Source: Acidobacteriota bacterium (GTDB lineage Bacteria > Acidobacteriota > Terriglobia > Terriglobales > Acidobacteriaceae). From it: a DNA stretch of 7,376 nucleotides. The stretch spans positions 1 to 7,376 of the forward strand of contig QHZV01000194.1 of NCBI GenBank assembly GCA_003224785.1. The letters are read 5' to 3'. Position numbers and translations under genes: made by a program. Shown in pieces: positions 1 through 5,358 of the stretch (position 1 is its first letter; each line of letters begins with the position of its first letter). The notes under the pieces were generated by a model that had not been told where the DNA came from, searched no databases, and worked only from the letters and a program-made list of their open reading frames with translations.

Positions 1-148
1 GCCGGTAGAAGCCGCCCTTTTTCAGGCCTGCCTTCCTCATCACCGTCCCGATGCCGCTGCTGTCCCCGCCGCGCTCGCGAAATGAGCGAGCGGCCACAGA
101 AAGAATCTTCTCGTGGTTCTGCGCTTTGTGCTCCGACGAGTATCGCAT
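1..148 (-). CDS. TetR/AcrR-family transcriptional regulator, N-terminal part (runs off the left edge)
   Basis: Reading the minus strand from the ATG at 148-146 gives an uninterrupted 49 residues beginning MRYSSEHKAQNHEKIL and ending GLKKGGFYR at the window edge. This is the classic TetR N-terminus: helix 1 with the ILSVAARSFRERG pattern (residues 15-27), then the helix-turn-helix around IGTVMRKAGLKKGGFYR (residues 33-49), where GGFYR would normally be followed by HF. Family members bind palindromic operators as dimers and release DNA when a small molecule occupies the missing C-terminal domain, so the ligand cannot be inferred. The MRYxxEHK opening is a usual start for this subfamily and supports the chosen ATG. 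No Shine-Dalgarno precedes it. A perfect palindrome lies 5 bases upstream, suggesting autorepression. The oxidoreductase gene upstream on the same strand is a plausible but unproven partner. Confidence 0.9.
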   Translation of the reverse strand, partial: MRYSSEHKAQNHEKILSVAARSFRERGGDSSGIGTVMRKAGLKKGGFYR

Positions 149-153
149 GGCGT

Positions 154-173
154 AAGAGTACGACAGTACTCTT
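154..173. promoter_or_regulatory. Probable TetR operator: perfect 8-4-8 palindrome
   Basis: AAGAGTAC (154-161), spacer GACA (162-165) and GTACTCTT (166-173) form a perfect 20-base inverted repeat. It covers the -10-like hexamer and most of the -35/-10 spacer of the TetR-family gene and ends 5 bases before its start codon. Size, symmetry and position are those of an autoregulatory TetR operator, where a bound dimer would block RNA polymerase. I found no second full copy in the window; in particular none lies upstream of the oxidoreductase gene. Confidence 0.7.
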
Positions 174-183
174 CAGCTGTCAA
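155..183 (-). promoter_or_regulatory. Sigma70-type promoter of the TetR-family gene
   Basis: On the minus strand a perfect TTGACA (-35, positions 183-178) is followed by exactly 17 bases and TACTCT (-10-like, positions 160-155, three of six consensus bases). The -10 lies 6 bases before the ATG at 148, so initiation at the usual distance would fall on or next to the start codon. That predicts a leaderless or nearly leaderless mRNA, in keeping with the absence of a ribosome binding site. Both hexamers and the spacing are seen directly; promoter function is inferred. Confidence 0.6.
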
Positions 184-227
184 GATCAAAACTGGTCAGC
201 ATTTCATCACCCCTACGTGACAGCTGA
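173..227. repeat. 10-base inverted repeat with 35-base spacer in the tetR upstream region
   Basis: TCAGCTGTCA (173-182) and TGACAGCTGA (218-227) are perfect reverse complements. The left arm contains most of the TetR gene's -35 hexamer and abuts the operator palindrome. The 35-base spacer is about three and a half helical turns. This could be a second regulator site pair, a looping site, or a hairpin in read-through transcript from the oxidoreductase gene. The symmetry is certain; the role is unknown. Confidence 0.55.
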
Positions 228-308
228 CGAAAACAGGCGTCGGGATTTATTGGGCGTCGCACGGGAATACGGAAATCACCTGATCGCAAATCTACACAGA
301 TACGAATA

Positions 309-1214
309 TTAGGCCACCAGCAAGATCTTGCCGGCAGCACCCTTTTCCGCCGTGGCCTGAGCCTCGGCCGCTTTACTGAGCGGCAATTTCTGGCTAATCG
401 GGATTACCAGCTTGCCATCCCGCACCGCTTCGGCCATGAACTCGAGCGTTTTCCTGTCGAATTTCGAAAACACTGCCTCTACCTTTACAGATGGATACTC
501 CGCGGCGTTCTGCGGCGCGCCGACAACCGACGCATACACTCCTCCCGGCTTGAGTTTGGCGATCAGCTTCTCGGCGGTTCGTCCGCCGACGGTATCTGCC
601 ACCGCATCGAGCGGCGGAAGATTCGCAATCGCGCCGTCGTCGTCGGTTGCGACAACCTGGTCCGCGCCGACGGTCTTCGCGTCGCCAAACTGTCTCTTCA
701 AAACACCCGCGATCACAGTCGCCCCGCGAGACTTCGCAGTGAATACCGCCGAACGCCCGACATTCCCAGCAGCACCTACGACGAGAACAGTCTTGCCCGC
801 TTTGATTCCTGTAGCTGAGAGAAGCTGGTTGCCAGTCGTTGTGACCAGCGGCAATGCCGCCGCCTGGATCAAATCGAGCCCTTTGGGAACCTTCGCCAGA
901 GTCGCAGCTTTCACGACACAAAGTTCGGCGTAGGTATTGTCCGCTATTGCGAACACCTGGTCGCCGGCAGAAAACTCTTCTGCTCCAGGCCCAATTTTGA
1001 CCACGGTACCTGCGATATCCACTCCTATAAGCCCCGGGAACTTGAGAGGATAAAAATCTTTGGTTAATCCAGCACGTCGCTTGTAGTCGATCGGATTCAC
1101 GCTCGTGGCGGCGACCCGCACCAGCACCTCGCCCGCACTCGGAACCGGATCAGGGTATTCCTCGAACTTGAGTACTTCGGGACCGCCATATTGGTGGACA
1201 ACAACTGCTTTCAT
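309..1214 (-). CDS. Zinc-independent MDR-family NAD(P)H:quinone oxidoreductase / alcohol dehydrogenase-like protein
   Basis: This is a 301-residue cytoplasmic medium-chain dehydrogenase/reductase of the quinone oxidoreductase type, slightly short for that group. The N-terminal GroES-like domain starts MKAVVVHQYGGPEVL and carries SVNPIDYK (residues 38-45) and GVDIAG (64-69). The Rossmann domain shows the nucleotide-binding loop GAAGNVG (147-153) after KAGKTVLVV. The cluster of cysteines that binds structural zinc in classical alcohol dehydrogenases is absent; the only clear cysteine is near residue 99. The expected activity is NAD(P)H-dependent reduction of quinones or activated alkenes; the substrate cannot be read from sequence. 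The start is firm: on the minus strand AAGGAG (1227-1222) sits 7 bases before the ATG at 1214. It lies upstream of the TetR-family gene on the same strand with a 160-base gap containing that gene's promoter and operator. No strong hairpin terminator is visible just after its stop. Confidence 0.9.
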   Translation of the reverse strand: MKAVVVHQYGGPEVLKFEEYPDPVPSAGEVLVRVAATSVNPIDYKRRAGLTKDFYPLKFPGLIGVDIAGTVVKIGPGAEEFSAGDQVFAIADNTYAELCVVKAATLAKVPKGLDLIQAAALPLVTTTGNQLLSATGIKAGKTVLVVGAAGNVGRSAVFTAKSRGATVIAGVLKRQFGDAKTVGADQVVATDDDGAIANLPPLDAVADTVGGRTAEKLIAKLKPGGVYASVVGAPQNAAEYPSVKVEAVFSKFDRKTLEFMAEAVRDGKLVIPISQKLPLSKAAEAQATAEKGAAGKILLVA

Positions 1215-1414
1215 GTTTCATCTCCTTAGTTCGCAGTGTATTCGCTTTCTGTCCACGTCGAAAATAAGGCCGCGCACACGGACATCCTTTGGCGACGGCT
1301 ATTCAACGTCCGGCCTGGTTCTACGCTTCTAATATGTGTGGAAGATGTATCCTCGACTTCACGGCACATGGCACGAGTTTCCGTATTGAATGGGAGTTGG
1401 TTGCGGTTGTTCGG

Positions 1415-1457
1415 GCTTCTTTGCGTCCTTTGCGTTCTTTGTGGTTAAAAGCTTTTG
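1415..1457 (+). repeat. CTTTGCG-type intergenic repeat, copy A
   Basis: The stretch contains three near-identical tandem units, CTTTGCGTC, CTTTGCGTT and CTTTGTGG, then TTAAAAGCTTTTG. A second, diverged copy in the same orientation sits at 6332-6390 between ilvE and the cupin gene. The shared parts are TTCTTTGCGTCCT and CTTTGyGGTTAAAAGCTT. Similar CTTTGCG/GGTTAAA strings are, as far as I recall, dispersed in intergenic DNA of Acidobacteriota and other soil bacteria. Function is unknown. Confidence 0.6.
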
Positions 1458-1504
1458 CCGTTGATTTCAGGACTCCACAATCTCAACGGTCTCTCCCAAG
1501 CTAT

Positions 1505-1510
1505 TAGAAT
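1505..1510 (+). promoter_or_regulatory. -10-like hexamer directly before queG
   Basis: TAGAAT matches TATAAT at five of six positions and ends 6 bases before the GTG start at 1517. No Shine-Dalgarno lies between them, so a leaderless transcript is suggested. No convincing -35 hexamer is seen 16-18 bases upstream. Confidence 0.4.
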
Positions 1511-1516
1511 ATTTTC

Positions 1517-2602
1517 GTGGGCACACAGCTCGAACATTTAGTTAAGCAAGCCGCTTTTGATGCAGGGTTTGAGCTGGCAGGCATTGCTGCGGCTGGAGAC
1601 TTTCCGGAGCTGGCACGCTTTCCTGAGTGGGTTTCCGCCGGTCGCGCCGGTGAGATGAAGTATCTCGAATCGCGCGACGATAAGGGCCAACTCCGGCGTG
1701 CTTCCTTGCGTTCGGCTTTCCCGTGGGCGCGCAGCGTGATTGTTTGTGCGATTAACTACAACACCGCGCGACCGTATTCGACGGCCGTGAATAACCCCGG
1801 CCGAGGATGGATTTCGCGCTACGCCTGGGGCCTCGAGGATTACCACGATTCCGTCCTGCGGCGCGTGCGCGAAGTTGAATCCAAGCTCAAAGGAATTTAC
1901 CCCGATGAAGGCCCAGTTGAAACCCGCTCTTACGTGGATACCGGCCCCTTGGTCGAGCGTGTTTATGCGCGCTATGCCGGCGTGGGCTGGGTTGGCAAGA
2001 ACACCTGCGTGATCAACCAGAAGCTGGGTTCGTGGCTGTTTCTTGCGGTGATTGTCACCTCGATTGAGTTGTCTCCTGATCTCCCCGCTCCCGACCGTTG
2101 CGGGACCTGCACCCGCTGCATTGACGCTTGTCCCACGCAAGCGATTGTTGCGCCCCACGAACTCGATTCCAACCGATGCATCTCTTACTTGGCGATTGAG
2201 AAGCGCGGATCTATTCCGGAGGAAATGCGCGCGGGCATGGGTCATCAGGTTTTCGGTTGCGACATCTGCCAGGACGTTTGTCCGTGGAACCGAAAGGCTC
2301 CTGCCTCTGAAAAGCCTGAGTTCCAGCCGCGCGAGGGGCTTGTGAATCCTGCACTGGCGTGGCTCGCAGAAATCAGCGAGGAAGAATTCCGCGAAAAGTT
2401 TCGCGGCTCGCCAATCAAGCGAGCGAAGCACAATGGTCTTCGCAGAAATGCCCTGATCGCGATTGGGAACAGCGGAGATCGAAACCTGCTTCCGGCGGCC
2501 GAGCGTACCTCACACGACCCTGATCCCACAATTTCGGAGACTGCTCTCTGGGCGAAAGGAAGACTTGAACGAAAAACACCGCCGCAAGAGCCGTTTTCGT
2601 AA
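1517..2602 (+). CDS. queG: Epoxyqueuosine reductase QueG
   Basis: QueG catalyses the last step of queuosine synthesis, reducing epoxyqueuosine at the wobble base of GUN tRNAs to queuosine, using cobalamin and two [4Fe-4S] clusters in the cytosol. The 361-residue protein has the expected layout. An N-terminal cobalamin-binding reductase region carries VDTGPLVER with the presumed catalytic acid Asp141, followed by GVGWVGKNT. The first ferredoxin motif has Cys195, 198, 201 and 205 (CGTCTRCIDACPT), and the second set is Cys221, 248, 251 and 255 (CDICQDVCPWN). A HEAT-like C-terminal segment lies around residues 300-350 (HNGLRRNALIAIGN). All eight cluster cysteines are present, so the enzyme looks intact. 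The start is GTG at 1517 without a Shine-Dalgarno; protein similarity begins immediately after it. A -10-like hexamer 6 bases upstream fits leaderless initiation. The downstream membrane protein gene begins 103 bases after the stop. Confidence 0.96.
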   Translation: MGTQLEHLVKQAAFDAGFELAGIAAAGDFPELARFPEWVSAGRAGEMKYLESRDDKGQLRRASLRSAFPWARSVIVCAINYNTARPYSTAVNNPGRGWISRYAWGLEDYHDSVLRRVREVESKLKGIYPDEGPVETRSYVDTGPLVERVYARYAGVGWVGKNTCVINQKLGSWLFLAVIVTSIELSPDLPAPDRCGTCTRCIDACPTQAIVAPHELDSNRCISYLAIEKRGSIPEEMRAGMGHQVFGCDICQDVCPWNRKAPASEKPEFQPREGLVNPALAWLAEISEEEFREKFRGSPIKRAKHNGLRRNALIAIGNSGDRNLLPAAERTSHDPDPTISETALWAKGRLERKTPPQEPFS

Positions 2603-2603
2603 G

Positions 2604-2632
2604 TTGACTTCCCTTGCCATCCGGCATAGGCT
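2604..2632 (+). promoter_or_regulatory. Candidate promoter for the small membrane protein gene
   Basis: TTGACT (2604-2609, five of six -35 bases) is followed after exactly 17 bases by TAGGCT (2627-2632, three of six -10 bases). It lies just after the queG stop and would give a leader of about 65 bases before the ATG at 2706. The -35 and spacing are good and the -10 is weak. A 10-base palindrome, GCAGGCCTGC (2646-2655), lies in the predicted leader. Confidence 0.35.
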
Positions 2633-2705
2633 TTGGCGGTCTTCAGCAGGCCTGCCGTGCAGACTTAAATTAAGGATTGTTTTCGTCGCCAGTTCGATCC
2701 TGCAT

Positions 2706-3191
2706 ATGGTCCTTCCTTTTCACAAAAGCGACTACCGCAAACTTCCCGATGAGGACAAAGTTACTGACGCGCTGCGCAGCACAGGAGTCACACCCGGCCG
2801 AGTTTACGTTTTTCCGTATTGCACGATGAAGGAAATGAAATCTCCTGAGGTGCAGGAGAAGTTCAAGCGCGGCCCGGTTGGGTTCATCACAATCCGGCCC
2901 AGTGGCGCGCCAGGCCTGGGGAAATTCCTCGCGCAGTGGTTCGTGTATTGCATCGTCGTCGGAATTTTCACTGCATGCGTCACCGGCGGTATGCAAATGC
3001 CGGGAACTGCTTATATGAAGATCTTCCATTTTGCCGGCATCATCGCCTTCATCGGGTACTCCTTGGCGCTGGTTCAGGATGCTATCTGGAAGGGGGAAAC
3101 TTGGGGCATCACTTTCAAATATGTCCTTGACGGCTTGATCTATGCACTGCTGACCGCCGGCACCTTCGGGTGGCTGTGGCCGAAAGCGTAA
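2706..3191 (+). CDS. Small three-helix integral membrane protein, unknown function
   Basis: The protein is 161 residues if started at the ATG at 2706. The reading frame stays open upstream to 2463, inside queG, but that extension is basic, lacks family-like features and overlaps queG by 140 bases, so I reject it. A soluble N-terminal part (residues 1-70) contains PGRVYVFPYCTMKEM (about 30-44) and KRGPVGFITIRPSG (about 54-67). Three hydrophobic segments follow at about 72-94, 103-126 and 137-158, the last ending TFGWLWPKA at the stop. The order resembles conserved hypothetical membrane proteins I associate with Acidobacteriota, but I know of no assigned function. No Shine-Dalgarno is seen near the ATG; AAGGA at 2672-2676 is too far away. 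It could be cotranscribed with queG or use the candidate promoter just after it. No enzyme motif or clear metal-binding cluster is visible. Confidence 0.75.
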   Translation: MVLPFHKSDYRKLPDEDKVTDALRSTGVTPGRVYVFPYCTMKEMKSPEVQEKFKRGPVGFITIRPSGAPGLGKFLAQWFVYCIVVGIFTACVTGGMQMPGTAYMKIFHFAGIIAFIGYSLALVQDAIWKGETWGITFKYVLDGLIYALLTAGTFGWLWPKA

Positions 3192-3214
3192 GGCACTTCC
3201 TCAAACTTTTATCC

Positions 3215-3231
3215 GCCGAGCGCAGCTCGGC
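3215..3231. repeat. 7-base-pair hairpin after the membrane protein gene
   Basis: GCCGAGC (3215-3221), loop GCA and GCTCGGC (3225-3231) form a perfect stem 23 bases after the stop codon. Only two T residues follow, so it lacks the U-tract of a standard intrinsic terminator. It may still attenuate or protect the upstream transcript. Confidence 0.45.
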
Positions 3232-3262
3232 TTGATCCCTGAACTACCCCAATCAGCGCGTA

Positions 3263-3268
3263 TATACT
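3263..3268 (+). promoter_or_regulatory. -10-like hexamer directly before the DUF885 gene
   Basis: TATACT matches TATAAT at five of six positions and ends 7 bases before the ATG at 3276. No Shine-Dalgarno intervenes, which suggests a leaderless mRNA. The -35 region 17-18 bases upstream is poor (CTGAAC at 3239-3244). Confidence 0.45.
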
Positions 3269-3275
3269 TTCACGC

Positions 3276-5084
3276 ATGTCACACAACTGTTTTTCAGTTG
3301 TTGCGCTTTGCACGGTTTTCGCGGCTTTGGCCTACGCATCTCCATCTTCTGGTCCTTCCGCCAAATTCGCCGAACTGAGCGATCAGTTCGTCAAAGAGTC
3401 GCTGGCATTGTCGCCCACGAATGCGTCCGCCGCCGGATATCACAAACACGTTGACGCAAAGACCGGCAAGACTATCGAACTGGACGCTCTCCTCGACGAC
3501 CTCAGTTTGAAGGGGATCGACAAGCAGCGCGCATTTTACGAGCGCTGGCGCGAGCGCTTCCGCAAAGAGACGCCGGTTGCGTCTTTGGATATTGAGGACG
3601 CCGCTGACTGGCAACTGATTGATGACCAGATCGGGCTGAACCTTCTTGAATTCGACAAAATCCAGAACTACCGTCATAACCCCACAGGCGTTGTTGAGTT
3701 GATTGGGAATGCGATTTTCCTGCCTCTGACTCAGGGTTACGCCTCGAAAGACGTTCGCATCGGCGATGTGCTTTCCAGAATGAAAGCCATCCCGGCGCTG
3801 CTCGATCAGGTGAAGATCTACCTAAATGACTGCGATCCGGTCTGGGTGAAAACTGCCACTGAGGAAAATGAAGGCAACATTGATCTTGTCGAAAACACCG
3901 TCAACAATGAGATCCCTGCGGGCTCGCCGCTGAAAGCGCAGTACGACCAGATCGCGCCCTCGACAGTTTCTGCACTCAAAAATTTTTCTAAGTGGCTACA
4001 GAACGATCTAGGCAAGCGCCCAACGAAGTTAACCTGGCGCCTCGGCAAAGAACTCTACGACCAGAAATTCAAGCTGGTGATGGAAACCGACATTACTCCT
4101 GAACAGTTGCTGGCGGATGCCGAATCGGACTTGAAATCGGTACGCGCGGAGATGCTCCAGCTGGCGTTGCCCATGCACAAGCAGATGTATCCGGATCACA
4201 GCGATCACTCGGACGTCAGCGGGCGAGACCGCGAGAATCTCATCATCGGCGAAGTGCTTGCCAAAATATCCGACGACCACGCCCAACGCGACCACCTGCA
4301 ACAAGCGGTTGAAGCTGACCTCGAAAGCATCAAACAATTCATTCGTGAAAAGAATATCGTTTCCCTAAGCGCGCGCGAGAACTTGAAAGTAATGCCAACT
4401 CCGCCATTCATGCGCGGAATCTACTCGGTCGCCGGCTTCCACAACGCACCGCCGCTCGAACCACAGGCAGAAGCGGAGTATTGGGTGACGCCGATTGATC
4501 CCAAGACTCCCGATGCGAAAGCCGAATCGAAGCTGCGCGAATACAACAATTACGCGCTGAAGTGGCTGAGCATTCATGAGGCATTGCCTGGACACTACAT
4601 TCAGTTTGAGCACTTGAACAGCATCCAACCCGAACGGCGCAGACTGCTGCGTTCGCTATTCGCAAATGGCGCTTATGTTGAAGGCTGGGCCGAGTACATC
4701 GCGCAGGTCATGATGGACGAGGGCTTCCTCAACAACGACCCGCGTTTTCGTCTCGTGATGCGGAAGATCAGGCTGCGTCTGCTCTCGAACACGATCCTCG
4801 ATATCAAGATGCAAACCATGGGCATGACCGACGAGCAAGCCATAGATCTGATGACCAAAGATGCTTTCCAGACTCAGGCTGAAGCCGATGGTAAGCTCCT
4901 GCGGGCCAAGCTAAGTTCGACGCAACTGCCCACTTATTATGTTGGGTTGCGCGAATGGCTAGATGTTCGCAAGGCGTACCAGGCAAAAGCGGGTGCTAAC
5001 TTCGACATGCTGAAGTTTCACGATCTAGTGCTTGATCAAGGACCGCTTCCCGTGCCGGCGATCGGAAAAATTGTGATGCAGTAG
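3276..5084 (+). CDS. Secreted DUF885-family protein, putative zinc metallohydrolase
   Basis: This 602-residue protein, near the usual length of the DUF885 family, starts with a signal peptide (MSHNCFSVVALCTVFAALAYA, likely cleaved around residue 21) and should act in the periplasm or outside. The family signature HEALPGHY lies at residues 434-441. His434, Glu435 and His440 form an HExxxGH pattern like that of zinc metallopeptidases, and EGWAEY (469-474) supplies further conserved acids including Glu473, possibly a metal ligand or part of the active site. A conserved block before the motif includes RGIYSVAGFHNAPP and AEYWVTP (about 387-420). DUF885 proteins are often annotated as peptidases or lipoproteins, but no general substrate is established. 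No lipobox cysteine is seen near the cleavage site, so a free exported protein is more likely. The ATG has no Shine-Dalgarno; TATACT lies 7 bases upstream. The hairpin cluster follows the stop closely. Confidence 0.9.
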   Translation: MSHNCFSVVALCTVFAALAYASPSSGPSAKFAELSDQFVKESLALSPTNASAAGYHKHVDAKTGKTIELDALLDDLSLKGIDKQRAFYERWRERFRKETPVASLDIEDAADWQLIDDQIGLNLLEFDKIQNYRHNPTGVVELIGNAIFLPLTQGYASKDVRIGDVLSRMKAIPALLDQVKIYLNDCDPVWVKTATEENEGNIDLVENTVNNEIPAGSPLKAQYDQIAPSTVSALKNFSKWLQNDLGKRPTKLTWRLGKELYDQKFKLVMETDITPEQLLADAESDLKSVRAEMLQLALPMHKQMYPDHSDHSDVSGRDRENLIIGEVLAKISDDHAQRDHLQQAVEADLESIKQFIREKNIVSLSARENLKVMPTPPFMRGIYSVAGFHNAPPLEPQAEAEYWVTPIDPKTPDAKAESKLREYNNYALKWLSIHEALPGHYIQFEHLNSIQPERRRLLRSLFANGAYVEGWAEYIAQVMMDEGFLNNDPRFRLVMRKIRLRLLSNTILDIKMQTMGMTDEQAIDLMTKDAFQTQAEADGKLLRAKLSSTQLPTYYVGLREWLDVRKAYQAKAGANFDMLKFHDLVLDQGPLPVPAIGKIVMQ

Positions 5085-5095
5085 CGGCATTGGAT

Positions 5096-5205
5096 GCGTG
5101 GCTCCACGCCATAGCGGAGTCTCAAAGTTTGAACGGGTGCGGCTTCAGCCGCACCGTCCTCGCGAGCAAACCTCACGGCACGGCTGGAAGCCGTGCCCTT
5201 TCAAA
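5096..5205. repeat. REP/BIME-like hairpin cluster between the DUF885 gene and ilvE
   Basis: There are three hairpins within 110 bases. The first is GCGTGG-CT-CCACGC (5096-5109). The second is GGTGCGGCT-TC-AGCCGCACC (5136-5155). The third is GGCACGGCT-GGA-AGCCGTGCC (5177-5197). The two larger ones are flanked by imperfect inverted termini, TTTGAACGGG on the left and CCCTTTCAAAG on the right, making the unit from about 5126 to 5205 a rough large palindrome with CTCGCGAG (5159-5166) near its centre. This is the build of a paired REP element. No T-tract follows, but the stems may still stop transcription or stabilise the DUF885 mRNA. Similar GGCACGGCT..AGCCGTGCC strings are, from memory, dispersed in Acidobacteriota genomes. 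Confidence 0.7.
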
Positions 5206-5287
5206 GCCAGCTCGCCTCGAGTCTTCATCAGATTGCGAAATCTCCTTCACCACGATCCCCGTCCGTCCTGCCGTTTTCCGCGCACGT

Positions 5288-5293
5288 TATAAT
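5288..5293 (+). promoter_or_regulatory. -10 element of a probable ilvE promoter
   Basis: This is a perfect TATAAT, standing out in GC-rich DNA 65 bases before ilvE. No good -35 is found 16-18 bases upstream and there is no TG extension. Initiation near 5300 would give a leader of about 60 bases. Within it CGTTTC (5304-5309) and GAAACG (5332-5337) can pair across a 22-base loop, a weak structure. I see no leader peptide rich in Leu, Ile or Val codons and no T-box. Confidence 0.5.
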
Positions 5294-5358
5294 CAAGGCA
5301 GCCCGTTTCCGTCTTCGAATTGCGATAGCACGAAACGTAGGCCTTCTTAGGAGTAACC

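Larger units (their letters stand above)
1215..1516. other. Divergent intergenic region between the oxidoreductase gene and queG
   Basis: This 302-base gap holds the ribosome binding site of the minus-strand oxidoreductase (1222-1227) and a weak minus-strand -10 candidate TACACT (1240-1235) without a good -35. It also holds a CTTTGCG-type repeat (1415-1457) and a TAGAAT hexamer just before queG. Short frames crossing the region have no recognisable protein character. The roughly 130 bases between 1270 and 1400 show nothing I can assign. Confidence 0.6.

Noticed and set aside
82..312. Plus-strand open frame of 76 codons
   Set aside because: It runs antisense through the TetR gene start, over the promoter and operator, into the oxidoreductase stop, and has no RBS or protein-like character.
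394..933. Long open frames on both strands within the oxidoreductase gene
   Set aside because: They lie wholly inside a clearly recognised MDR gene; their sequences are low-complexity shadows of GC-rich codons.
1170..1177. GAGTACTT as a second TetR half-site near the oxidoreductase start
   Set aside because: Only a partial match, inside the coding region, without the paired arm; likely chance.
1538..2431. 297-codon minus-strand frame opposite queG
   Set aside because: Antisense to an intact queG with all eight cluster cysteines; no family pattern, and long antisense frames are common opposite GC-rich genes.
2622..2657. Hairpin CGGCATAGGC / GCCTGCCG as a queG terminator
   Set aside because: The stem is bulged with an 18-base loop and no T-run; it overlaps a candidate promoter, so I do not call it.
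2463..2705. Upstream extension of the small membrane protein
   Set aside because: It overlaps the queG coding region, is Arg-rich and lacks a plausible RBS; the membrane protein's own character begins at 2706.
5096..5205. CRISPR array or intrinsic terminator
   Set aside because: The hairpins are not regularly spaced direct repeats with unique spacers, and none is followed by a T-tract.
5294..5358. Branched-chain amino acid attenuator or T-box before ilvE
   Set aside because: The leader is about 60 bases, with no Leu/Ile/Val-rich leader peptide, no terminator/antiterminator pair and no T-box sequence.
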